Part shown: positions 1 through 6,988 of the stretch, piece by piece
Numbering within the stretch: the first letter of the stretch is position 1
How the letters are laid out: each line of letters begins with the position of its first letter
From: Thermotogaceae bacterium
GTDB taxonomy: Bacteria > Thermotogota > Thermotogae > Thermotogales > Thermotogaceae
Direction of reading: 5' to 3'
Length of the DNA: 12,046 nucleotides
Assembly (NCBI GenBank): GCA_021161105.1
Contig: JAGHBG010000025.1
Span: forward strand, 1 to 12,046
Notes under the pieces: model-generated
What the model was told of the DNA's origin: nothing
The model's input: the letters and a program-made list of their open reading frames with translations, nothing else
Databases searched by the model: none
Translations under genes and position numbers: made by a program

Positions 1-477
1 ATTCTGATGTACATGATAATGGCTGGAGAATTTGAATCCTTTGTTTACACATTTGTTATAATGTTTACCGTTCCCATGGGACTTATCGGCATAGCGGCGG
101 TCTATCTGTTCCTCCAGGAGCCTGTCAATATAATAGCGTTGATAGGAGTTGTCATGCTATTTGGTATAGTGGTTAACAATGGTATTGTTATGATAGATCA
201 GATTAACAGATTAAGGGAGAAAGGGAAAAATAGGTTTGACGCGATTGTCGAGGGGGCTGGCAGCAGGCTCAGGCCTATTCTCATGACCTCTCTCACCACC
301 ATAATAGCCCTCATTCCTGAGCTGATTCTGGGTGGCATGGGGAAGGAGTATCATGCTCCCATGGCTGTTACTCTCATAGCTGGTCTCAGTGGCGCCACTT
401 TCTTCACCCTTTTCTTCTTGCCGGTTCTCTATGACATTTTTGACAGGCTTTCCTTGAGGTTCAGGAATAGAGAGTGA
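1..477 (+). CDS. RND-family efflux transporter, C-terminal fragment (5' end outside window)
   Basis: This is the last 158 codons of an inner-membrane RND pump, which exports drugs, metals or lipids using the proton gradient. The frame is open from base 1, so the start lies upstream and the internal ATGs are not starts. Visible family marks are a transmembrane stretch with a VVNNGIVMID motif, then an amphipathic loop ending in SRLRPILMTSLTT, and a last membrane segment ending FFLPVLYDIF. These match the end of HAE1/AcrB/SwrC-type transporters, where the fourth-from-last and later helices close the second membrane half. It ends normally at a TGA with a short charged tail (RFRNRE). Its last 267 nt are also covered on the other strand by the PBP2 frame. 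Within that overlap leucine is mostly CTC, while CTA and TTA both occur before it or at its first codon. The subfamily and substrate cannot be told from this fragment. Confidence 0.9.
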   Translation: MLMYMIMAGEFESFVYTFVIMFTVPMGLIGIAAVYLFLQEPVNIIALIGVVMLFGIVVNNGIVMIDQINRLREKGKNRFDAIVEGAGSRLRPILMTSLTTIIALIPELILGGMGKEYHAPMAVTLIAGLSGATFFTLFFLPVLYDIFDRLSLRFRNRE

Positions 478-2283
478 CGGAGAAGCTTCTTTTTGAGGTT
501 TTTCAAGAACGACTGTGGCCTGAGTAGCAATTCGTGTAACATTTTCTTCAAGTTGTGCAGGAGTTGCTTCCTGCACTTGTTTTACTTCTTTTGTTTCCAC
601 CTCTTCTCTTGCTACCTCCTTTGGCTCTGTTTCTGTTTCCGATTTTTCTTTTGGTGCCACACCAAAGTACTCTTCCAGCATCCTTCTTGCTAATGGAGCT
701 GCGGCGGAACTTCCCGGACCTCCATGTTCTACCATTGCCAGGACAACAACCTGTGGATTACCTGCTGGGGCGTACCCTATGAACCAGGAGTGTGACTTTA
801 GACCTTTTCCAACCTCGGCAGTTCCGGTTTTTCCAGCAACTTTAATAGGAAATCCTTTAAATACTCTGTATGCCGTTCCCTCTTCTTTTAAGCTTCCCGG
901 ATGTGTTGTAACTTCAATCATGGCTTCTCTCAAAAACTCCCAAATTTTCTTAGGAACTCCTTCTAATCTGACAAAGATTTTTGGCTTGATTTCTTCATCT
1001 CCTATCTTTTTTACTACATGAGGAACATATGAAACGCCATCATTGGCCAAAAGGGCATAAAATGTGATGAGCTCTAATGGAGTTAATTTTACATAGCCCT
1101 GGCCTATGGATACAAGTATAGTATCGCCAGGATACCAGTCTGTTTTGTAAGTCAACATTTTCCATGTTTTTGAAGGGAAAAGCCCTTTAGCTTCTCCAGG
1201 AAGATCTATTCCTGTTTTTTCATCGAGCTTTACCAGGCTGGCTATCTCTTTCATTTTATCAATGCCAGTTTCGAGCCCGATGGTGTAAAAGTATACATTA
1301 CAGGAGACTCTTATAGCCTTTTTTAAGTCGGTTATTCCATGACCTGATAGAAGCCAATCTTTATATACTGCGACAACTTTACCCTTGCTGTTTTTGTATT
1401 TAAAAATACCTTCACAATCAACTACTTGGGTAGCCTCATTTGTTGACAGAAGGTAAGCAAGGGCGATAAAAGGTTTTATTGCAGAACCAGGAGGGTATGC
1501 AGAAGATATTGCCCTGTTAAGAAAAGCGCTCTCGGGATCATTAAGGAGTTTCTTCCATTCTCTTGGACTCAAACCCGAAGAAATTTTGTTAGGATTAAAA
1601 TATGGACTTGATGCCATTGCCAGAATGTCTCCGCTTTTTACATCCATCATTATCACAGAACCTTTTTGGCCGCTTAAAAGGTTCTGAGCTAAACTCTGCA
1701 ATTTTGAGTCTATCGTTAAAGTTATATCCTTTCCATTTAAAGGAGGAGTTTTTACAATTGTTGATATAATCTTTCCTCTTTTATCAACCATAACGAGTTC
1801 AGAACCAATTTGCCCTGTTAAGAAATCATTGTACTGTTTTTCAACTCCATAAATCCCCATGCCTGATCCGGAGATATACCCCACAACGTGTGGTGCTGCT
1901 CCTGAGTAGATTCTTTTGAAATCTTTTCGTATATAAACACCCATTTTTTTAAGTTCATTTGCTTCTATTTCCGATACTTCAACTTCGTTTCCAAGTATCA
2001 ATTCATTGGCTCTGTCTTTTCCAACTATTTTGCTTAGTTCAGTGTAATTGGGGATGTTTCGTCCAAGAAGTTGTGCTTTATAAATTGACTCGCTTTTTGC
2101 GAATACTTTTCCATCCGAACTGATAATTTTTCCTCTGAGGGAAGGTATGTTCATAGTTCTGATACCAATTGAGTCTATGTAATCTCTGTATTCCTTCCAG
2201 TGAGTAAGCTGAAGGGGTGCATACCATAAAATTATTGCAAGTGTTAAAAATATGAATGAAAGTAAAATGATTTTTCCTCTCAA
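211..2283 (-). CDS. mrdA: Penicillin-binding protein 2 (elongasome transpeptidase) with a long C-terminal tail
   Basis: This is a class B PBP that cross-links peptidoglycan during side-wall growth, anchored in the membrane with its catalytic domain outside. A membrane anchor spans about residues 5-21 and a dimerisation region starts at SLRGKIISSDG. The transpeptidase motifs are SAIK (catalytic Ser267, Lys270), SCN (327-329) and KTG (485-487). The domain ends near residue 541. The remaining 149 residues are unusual: 542-602 are rich in Glu, Lys, Gln, Thr and Pro, and 603-690 are translated from the antisense of the RND gene. The start is TTG, chosen because GGAGGGG lies about 5 nt upstream inside the end of mreD and the membrane anchor follows at once. 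It is the last gene of mreB-mreC-mreD-mrdA, one base after the mreD stop. The PBP2 identity is secure; whether the full tail is made in the cell is not. Confidence 0.93.
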   Translation of the reverse strand: MRGKIILLSFIFLTLAIILWYAPLQLTHWKEYRDYIDSIGIRTMNIPSLRGKIISSDGKVFAKSESIYKAQLLGRNIPNYTELSKIVGKDRANELILGNEVEVSEIEANELKKMGVYIRKDFKRIYSGAAPHVVGYISGSGMGIYGVEKQYNDFLTGQIGSELVMVDKRGKIISTIVKTPPLNGKDITLTIDSKLQSLAQNLLSGQKGSVIMMDVKSGDILAMASSPYFNPNKISSGLSPREWKKLLNDPESAFLNRAISSAYPPGSAIKPFIALAYLLSTNEATQVVDCEGIFKYKNSKGKVVAVYKDWLLSGHGITDLKKAIRVSCNVYFYTIGLETGIDKMKEIASLVKLDEKTGIDLPGEAKGLFPSKTWKMLTYKTDWYPGDTILVSIGQGYVKLTPLELITFYALLANDGVSYVPHVVKKIGDEEIKPKIFVRLEGVPKKIWEFLREAMIEVTTHPGSLKEEGTAYRVFKGFPIKVAGKTGTAEVGKGLKSHSWFIGYAPAGNPQVVVLAMVEHGGPGSSAAAPLARRMLEEYFGVAPKEKSETETEPKEVAREEVETKEVKQVQEATPAQLEENVTRIATQATVVLEKPQKEASPSLSIPEPQGKPVKNVIENRQEEKGEESGATETSYESNSHGSMILLPHATQNQLRNEGYYGGERGHENRPEPAASPLDNRVKPIFPFLP
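555..583 (+). terminator. Probable intrinsic terminator of the RND transcript, inside the PBP2 coding region
   Basis: GTGCAGGA (555-562) pairs perfectly with TCCTGCAC (569-576) across a 6-nt loop, and TTGTTTT follows on the plus strand. The stem has 5 G-C pairs out of 8. It begins 78 nt after the RND stop codon, a normal place for a terminator. On the minus strand the hairpin is followed by AACTTG, with no U-tract, so it is oriented for the RND gene. It lies within codons for about residues 567-576 of PBP2. A much weaker AGAAGCTTCT-TTTT dyad at 481-494 is an alternative. Confidence 0.5.
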
Positions 2284-2284
2284 A

Positions 2285-2641
2285 TTAGCCCCTCCAAAAG
2301 TATATTACTATAGCAGCGAATGAAGTTATGATTCCAGCAACTACGCCGTAGTTTAAGACAACGATGAATACTGTCGCGATGGAAAGTATTCCGTATGGGA
2401 TTATGTTGTTTATGAACAAAGAATCAATTTCTGTTATGAGGAAAGCGGATATCATCAAAGAAAGTTCCATGAATCCCGTATTTAAAGCTGTGACATGATG
2501 AAGAAAGTACACCAGAAATGCAAGTGCAGGATGATTCCTTTTCCAGAAATATCCCAGTGTATAAAGAGATATAAGTGGAAGAATGTATCCCATTCCAGGA
2601 TCCCAGAATATCGAAATTACACCGATTAAAAGCCATATCAT
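2285..2641 (-). CDS. mreD: MreD-like rod-shape membrane protein, short
   Basis: This 118-residue protein is almost entirely hydrophobic, with about four membrane segments (near 1-20, 39-51, 57-72 and 80-115) and short polar turns such as FWKRNHPA. MreD is a polytopic membrane protein that links MreC and MreB to the wall synthases. The call rests mainly on position, between mreC and the PBP2 gene, and on membrane character. MreD proteins are often nearer 160 residues, so this one is short. Its ATG overlaps the mreC stop codon (ATGA), which suggests translational coupling. A purine-rich AAGG and GTGGGAAA precede the start. Its own 3' end carries the ribosome binding site of the PBP2 gene. Sequence similarity alone would be weak, so an unrelated small membrane protein cannot be excluded. 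Confidence 0.72.
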   Translation of the reverse strand: MIWLLIGVISIFWDPGMGYILPLISLYTLGYFWKRNHPALAFLVYFLHHVTALNTGFMELSLMISAFLITEIDSLFINNIIPYGILSIATVFIVVLNYGVVAGIITSFAAIVIYFWRG

Positions 2642-3252
2642 TTTCCCACAACCTTAAAGGGGCCCTTTGGTAGCTTATAATCTATTATCCAAAGGTTCGA
2701 ATATTTACCTTTTATTTTGCCTAAATATCCCTCTCCTTTGTTTCTTAGATAAAACCCATAATCTTCTGTTTTTGATAGCCAGACATCTCTTCCGTTTACA
2801 TTTGCATTTCTTCCAATATCCACAAGTGGAGGAAATCCGCCAATTAATCTACCTTCGTATGCAGGTGATCCTTCCAGCGTTACATCTAAAGAAAGCAGAG
2901 CAGAAAATGGTGTAGCAACGTAAAAAACATTTCTTTCACTTTTTATAATCTTTCCAACTATAACTCCACTTCGGCTTACAACAAGAAAATCAGGAGTAGC
3001 TTCTCCACTTACAGCTAATATACCATTTTCAAGCTTCAATGGTTCACCATAAGAAGGGGTATCCGTTTCAATAGTATTTTTTTTAGATCTAACACATCTT
3101 AAAAATGTATCTGTTTTCTCTTTAAGCAATAAAGAGGGAATCTGAGATTTCAGCGAGATATAAATATAGTACTTTTGAAGGAAAAAAGCATTTTCCAAAA
3201 ACAAGATTGATATGAACACAAGTATAAGCAATATCTTCCTTACTGTGTTCAT
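2638..3252 (-). CDS. mreC: MreC-like rod-shape determining protein, short and divergent
   Basis: MreC is a single-pass membrane protein whose extracytoplasmic beta-barrel domains bind PBP2 and link it to MreB. Here residues 6-26 form a signal anchor. A short stretch (about 27-60) is where the usual coiled coil would be, and a beta-rich domain follows. The segment LVVSRSGVIVGKIIKSERNVFYV (84-106) resembles the MreC pattern of a glycine-valine turn followed by strands. LIGGFPPLVDIGRNANVNGRDVWLS, then a late KGEGYLGKI, match the second beta domain in order. At 204 residues it is shorter than the usual 250-330, mostly because the coiled coil is reduced. Its ATG lies 2 nt after the mreB stop, with AAAGGA inside the end of mreB as ribosome binding site. 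It overlaps mreD by 4 nt. Context makes the identity likely. Confidence 0.8.
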   Translation of the reverse strand: MNTVRKILLILVFISILFLENAFFLQKYYIYISLKSQIPSLLLKEKTDTFLRCVRSKKNTIETDTPSYGEPLKLENGILAVSGEATPDFLVVSRSGVIVGKIIKSERNVFYVATPFSALLSLDVTLEGSPAYEGRLIGGFPPLVDIGRNANVNGRDVWLSKTEDYGFYLRNKGEGYLGKIKGKYSNLWIIDYKLPKGPFKVVGK

Positions 3253-3254
3253 AG

Positions 3255-4265
3255 TTATTCCATCCTTTGAAGTTTTTTCAGGAGTTTCATGTTATCGAGT
3301 ACAGCCCCTGCTCCCCTTGCGACGCATGTGAGTGGATCGTCAGCTTGTATAACTTGAATTCCAGTTTCCCTGCTTATTAGCATATTCATTCCTCTTAAAA
3401 GTGAACCTCCGCCAGCTATTATTATTCCTCTTTCGACGATGTCAGCTACAAGTTCTGGTGGAGTTCTATCGAGTGTAAGCTTGACAGACTCCACAATTGC
3501 GTTGGCGGGTTCTTTTAAAGCTTCTCTTACTTCTCCGCCTTTTAAAACAATCTTTCTTGGAAGGCCACTTGATAAGTCCACTCCCACAACCGTTGTCTCA
3601 AGTTCATCGTATTCAGGTTGTGGAAATACATTTCCTATCTCTATCTTAACTCTTTCTGCGGTCCTTTCTCCTATGGCAATTCTGTAGGTTTCTCTGACAT
3701 ACTGTACAATTGCTTCGTCCATCTCGTCACCTGCAATTCTAATGGAATCCCATACAACAATGCTGCCTAAAGAAATTACGGCAACTTCCGTTGTTCCTCC
3801 TCCTATATCTATTATCATATTCCCCATAGGTTCTTCTATTTGAAGTCCAGCACCTATAGCAGTCGCCATTGGCTCTTCTATCAAAAACACCTTACTTGAG
3901 CCAGCTTCATAGCCAGCCTCTAAAATTGCTCTTCTTTCAACCTCCGTAACACCGGCAGGGATACCTATAACAACCAAAGGTTTTAGTAAGCTCATATTTT
4001 TAGCTTTGCTTATAAAGTATTTAAGCATTGCAAGGGCAGTATCGTAATCAGCTATGACTCCATCCTTTAAAGGTCTTATGGCTTGGATGGTCGAAGGTGT
4101 TTTTCCAAGCATCTTTTTAGCTTCCATACCTACCTTTAATATTTCACCGGTTAATGTATCAATTGCAATGACTGAAGGTTCATTTGCTACTATACCTTTT
4201 CCTTTCACATAAACAAGAATATTTGCTGTTCCCAGGTCTATTCCCATGCCTACCCTCTTGAACAT
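3255..4265 (-). CDS. mreB: Rod-shape determining actin homologue MreB
   Basis: MreB is a bacterial actin that binds ATP, forms short membrane-bound filaments and orients side-wall synthesis. All the actin-fold signatures are present: phosphate 1 loop GIDLGTANILVY (8-19), the VVIGIPAGVTEVERRA connector (98-113), phosphate 2 loop IIDIGGGTTEVAVIS (151-165) and the adenosine motif IIIAGGGSLLRGM (281-293). The N-terminal MFKRVG is short, without a long amphipathic helix. The length of 336 residues is normal for the family. The ATG is preceded at 9 nt by GGAGG. It is the first gene of the mre operon and is transcribed away from the ABC exporter gene at 4352. No missing key residue was seen. Confidence 0.98.
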   Translation of the reverse strand: MFKRVGMGIDLGTANILVYVKGKGIVANEPSVIAIDTLTGEILKVGMEAKKMLGKTPSTIQAIRPLKDGVIADYDTALAMLKYFISKAKNMSLLKPLVVIGIPAGVTEVERRAILEAGYEAGSSKVFLIEEPMATAIGAGLQIEEPMGNMIIDIGGGTTEVAVISLGSIVVWDSIRIAGDEMDEAIVQYVRETYRIAIGERTAERVKIEIGNVFPQPEYDELETTVVGVDLSSGLPRKIVLKGGEVREALKEPANAIVESVKLTLDRTPPELVADIVERGIIIAGGGSLLRGMNMLISRETGIQVIQADDPLTCVARGAGAVLDNMKLLKKLQRME

Positions 4266-4288
4266 TATCTTTCCCCTCCCACATTTTT

Positions 4289-4316
4289 TTGCAAATAACC
4301 CTTAGTCAAATATAGC
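4289..4316 (+). promoter_or_regulatory. Candidate promoter for the ABC exporter gene
   Basis: TTGCAA (4289-4294) and TATAGC (4311-4316) are separated by 16 nt and point toward the gene starting at 4352. The -10 box overlaps that of the opposing mre promoter, so the two genes may compete for polymerase. GGTGAT (4341-4346) is a modest ribosome binding site 5 nt before the ATG. Confidence 0.3.
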
Positions 4317-4337
4317 ATAAAAGTGTTAAAATCTCAT
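4309..4337 (-). promoter_or_regulatory. Candidate extended -10 promoter for the mre operon
   Basis: Read on the minus strand, TATATT (4309-4314) is preceded by TGC, giving an extended -10 element (TGCTATATT). ATGAGA (4332-4337) lies 17 nt further upstream and matches four of six bases of the -35 consensus. Transcription would start near 4302, about 36 nt before the mreB ATG, which leaves room for the GGAGG site. This is read by eye; no other comparable minus-strand element was found in the 86-bp gap. Confidence 0.45.
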
Positions 4338-4351
4338 CTTGGTGATGGGTT

Positions 4352-6085
4352 ATGGTGAAAGAATTCTTTAAAAGAAGCTGGAAATATTACTTGATAGGGG
4401 TAATAGCACTTATATTTGTAGATCTGGCACAATTAATTGTACCAAGAATAATGGGTATGGCTATAGATAAAATTGAGTACTTCACAAAGCTTCGAGATGA
4501 GGCAACAATGATGAAAGGAATAACTCTGTTTGCTTTATGGATCATGGCCCTCGCCACAGGTGTATTTCTTGGAAGATTCGTGTGGAGGCTTATGATCATT
4601 GGTTCTGCAAGAAGGTTTGAGAAGTACGCTTTAAGGTTTATTTTCGATAAATTACTGCATCTTGATCCTGCGTTTTTTTCAAAATATTCGCGTGGAGAAC
4701 TAATGTCAAGATTTACCAATGATGTCAGGGCGGTTTGGAGGATGCTTGGTGCTGGAGTAGTAATAAGCACTGACGCGACGTTTATGGGAATAATGACTGT
4801 AGTTATGATGGGAGAATTTGTAAGCTGGAAATTAACATGGATCGTGATTGTTCCTCTTCTTTTTATAACTGTTGTAGTGCTGTTTTTTGGAAAAGCCATT
4901 CATAAGACTTTTGCACAGGTGCAGGAGAGTTTTTCACAGCTTTCTGGTTTTACTGAAGAAAGCATCTCTGCCGTCAGGATAATAAAGGGATTCTCAGCAG
5001 CGAGGAAGTTTGAAAATATGTTCAATAAAAAAGCATGGATAAACCTAAAGGCAAGGATGAGGTTGGTTCTTATAAGTGGGCTTTTCTGGCCACTTGTTGC
5101 TTTTATAGGTAGGTCCTCTTCTTTCTTGTCACTTTATTTTGGGGGAAAGATGGCAATATTTGGCGGAATATCCATAGGGGAATTTGTATCCTTTAATACG
5201 TACCTTGGAATGCTTGTATGGCCAATGACGGCTGTAGGGTGGGTTGTTAATATAGTTCAGCAAGGAACCGCTTCGTTAAAAAGAATAGAGGAAATTCTTA
5301 AAGCTCAGCCAGCTGTAAAAGAAAAAGAAGATGCTATAGAAATCCAGAATATAAGAAATGTGCGGCTTGATAACTTGAACTTCTGCTATCCTGACGATGA
5401 AAGAATGGTGCTTGAAGATGTAACTCTTAATATATCTGAAGGTCAGTTCGTTGGTATAGTTGGTACCGTGGGATCAGGTAAGAGTACCCTTGCAAAGCTC
5501 ATTTTAAAACTCTTTCCTGTTGAGAGAGGAAGAATTTATATCAACAGCATTGATATAAACGATATTAAAGGAAGAAGCATAAGAGTAAAAGCTGCTTATG
5601 TTCCGCAAGAAGGTTTTCTATTCTCTGATACGATCTACAGGAACGTTACACTGGGAGAGAACTACGATGAAGACGAGGTCAAAAAGGCTTTGAAGCTTGC
5701 AGGAATACTGGACGAAATAGAAAGTCTTCCTCAGGGTATATATACGAAAGTTGGAGAGAGGGGGCTTACTCTCTCCGGTGGACAGAGGCAGAGGGTTATG
5801 ATTGCAAGAGCGTTGGTTAAAAAAGCTGATCTTTACATATTCGATGATTGTCTGTCAGCTGTTGATCCAGAAACCGAAGAAGAAATAATAAACTCCCTTA
5901 GAACAACCATGAAAGATAAAACGCTTGTCGTTATAACTCATAGGCTTAAAGTCCTTCAGACTGCAGATGTCATCTATGTACTTGATAGAGGAAAAGTCGT
6001 AGAAAAAGGTACTCATCAGCACCTTATGGACAAAAAAGGTCTGTATTACGATATGTACATAAGGCAAACCGCTGCAGAAAGTTGA
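4352..6085 (+). CDS. Half ABC exporter with degenerate Walker B, likely one subunit of a heterodimer
   Basis: This 577-residue protein has an N-terminal membrane domain (about 1-310, six helices) fused to an ATPase domain (about 330-577), the layout of ABC exporters for drugs, lipids or peptides. Walker A is GTVGSGKST (371-379), the Q-loop glutamine is Q419, the signature is LSGGQ (474-478) and the H-loop histidine is H530. Walker B reads LYIFDDC (494-500): the catalytic Glu is replaced by Asp499. That Asp-Asp-Cys form is known from the first subunit of heterodimeric exporters such as Thermotoga TM287, and similar forms occur in YheI and LmrC. Such subunits pair with a second subunit carrying the functional Glu. 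No partner gene adjoins it here: mreB is divergent and GH130 convergent. The substrate cannot be predicted. The start ATG is immediately followed by GTG; either could serve. Confidence 0.92.
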   Translation: MVKEFFKRSWKYYLIGVIALIFVDLAQLIVPRIMGMAIDKIEYFTKLRDEATMMKGITLFALWIMALATGVFLGRFVWRLMIIGSARRFEKYALRFIFDKLLHLDPAFFSKYSRGELMSRFTNDVRAVWRMLGAGVVISTDATFMGIMTVVMMGEFVSWKLTWIVIVPLLFITVVVLFFGKAIHKTFAQVQESFSQLSGFTEESISAVRIIKGFSAARKFENMFNKKAWINLKARMRLVLISGLFWPLVAFIGRSSSFLSLYFGGKMAIFGGISIGEFVSFNTYLGMLVWPMTAVGWVVNIVQQGTASLKRIEEILKAQPAVKEKEDAIEIQNIRNVRLDNLNFCYPDDERMVLEDVTLNISEGQFVGIVGTVGSGKSTLAKLILKLFPVERGRIYINSIDINDIKGRSIRVKAAYVPQEGFLFSDTIYRNVTLGENYDEDEVKKALKLAGILDEIESLPQGIYTKVGERGLTLSGGQRQRVMIARALVKKADLYIFDDCLSAVDPETEEEIINSLRTTMKDKTLVVITHRLKVLQTADVIYVLDRGKVVEKGTHQHLMDKKGLYYDMYIRQTAAES

Positions 6086-6098
6086 TCCTTCAACTTTT
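6078..6098. terminator. Small dyad spanning both convergent stop codons, possible bidirectional terminator
   Basis: AAAGTTGA (6078-6085) pairs with TCAACTTT (6090-6097) across a TCCT loop. The TGA stop of the exporter gene forms one side of the stem, and the TGA stop of the GH130 gene forms the other. A run of T follows the stem on each strand. The stem is AT-rich, with only two G-C pairs, so it would be a weak terminator; no better one was seen between the two genes. Confidence 0.35.
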
Positions 6099-6968
6099 AA
6101 TCCATTCGTAGACTTTCTTTTTCTCTATTGTTGCAACAGCAATAACTGTATCTGCACCTCCATAATATACATAATATTTATCTTCATATTCCACCATTGC
6201 ATCAGAGAAAACGACATTTGGGACTCCCCCAAATTTTTCCCAACTTTCTTCAGGTTCAAGTATCGGTTCTTCAGTTCTTTTAAGAACCTTCGTGGGATCT
6301 TTAAGGTCAAGAAGCATGAATCCAAGTCTGTATATCGCTCTTTCTGCTTTTTGAACCCCGTGATAGAGCAAAAGCCAGCCGTACTCCGTCTTAATTGGAG
6401 GAGCACCCGCACCTATTTTCAAATCATCCCATTTATTTTTTCTTGGAGATGCTATCCTTACAAAATCAGTCCAGTTTATAAGATCGTCAGAATAAGCAAG
6501 CCATATATCGGGCGGTATTCTGTGGAGCAATACGTATTTTCCACCAATTTTTTCTGGGAATAGAGCAGCGTCTTTGTTTTCTTCATCAGTTAGTATCTTT
6601 CCGAATCTTTTCCAGATAAAGAAATTCTTCGTCCTTGCAAGGGCTACTCTCGGGCCCGCAGGAGCATAAGCTGTGTAGAGCATGTAATAGTAATCGTCTA
6701 TTTTAGTTATTCTTGGGTCTTCGACGCCATAAAGCTCATCGTCGTTTGCAGGCTCAAAAACCGGTTCGTTCAGCCTTTTGAAGTGTACTCCATCGATGCT
6801 AACGGCATACCCAAGTCTTGATACCATGTCCTCTCCCTGGGCTCTATATATCATATGGAAGAGCTCTCCATCATAAGCAACAGCTGGATTAAAAACGAAT
6901 CTGCTTTCCCAGTTATGAAGCGGATCTGGCTTTAGAATAGGGTTCAAAACATGTCTTTGAAGTCTCAT
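6090..6968 (-). CDS. GH130-family glycoside phosphorylase, probably acting on beta-mannosides
   Basis: GH130 enzymes use phosphate to split beta-mannosides, such as mannooligosaccharides or mannosyl-glucose, giving alpha-mannose 1-phosphate. This cytosolic protein of 292 residues has the five-bladed propeller pattern with repeated short YxxYR and WxxxG strands. Family marks are FNPAVAYDGELFHMIYRA (26-43), GVEDPRI (81-87, where Asp84 is the proposed general acid), KIGAGAPPI (184-192), GWLLLYHGV (197-205) and GGADTVIAVA (270-279). No signal peptide is present, fitting action on imported sugar. The ATG has a perfect AAAGGAGG 7 nt upstream. It is the last gene of the sugar operon, 20 nt after the second permease. 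Its length and features resemble Thermotoga TM1225-type members. The exact substrate (mannobiose, mannosyl-GlcNAc or another mannoside) is not visible. Confidence 0.88.
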   Translation of the reverse strand: MRLQRHVLNPILKPDPLHNWESRFVFNPAVAYDGELFHMIYRAQGEDMVSRLGYAVSIDGVHFKRLNEPVFEPANDDELYGVEDPRITKIDDYYYMLYTAYAPAGPRVALARTKNFFIWKRFGKILTDEENKDAALFPEKIGGKYVLLHRIPPDIWLAYSDDLINWTDFVRIASPRKNKWDDLKIGAGAPPIKTEYGWLLLYHGVQKAERAIYRLGFMLLDLKDPTKVLKRTEEPILEPEESWEKFGGVPNVVFSDAMVEYEDKYYVYYGGADTVIAVATIEKKKVYEWIKS

Positions 6969-6988
6969 AACTATGCCTCCTTTATTAG

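Noticed and set aside
1..477. A start codon at base 7 for the RND gene
   Set aside because: The frame is open to base 1 and the visible sequence is only the last membrane portion of a protein of about 1000 residues, so base 7 is internal.
493..1021. Plus-strand open frames opposite the PBP2 gene
   Set aside because: They are Cys/Phe/Leu-rich or lack any family pattern, have no ribosome binding site, and lie on the antisense of a well-supported PBP2 domain.
2656..2668. Palindrome AAAGGGGCCCTTT near the end of mreC
   Set aside because: It encodes the KGPFK residues of MreC, has almost no loop and no T-tract, and sits inside a tightly coupled operon.
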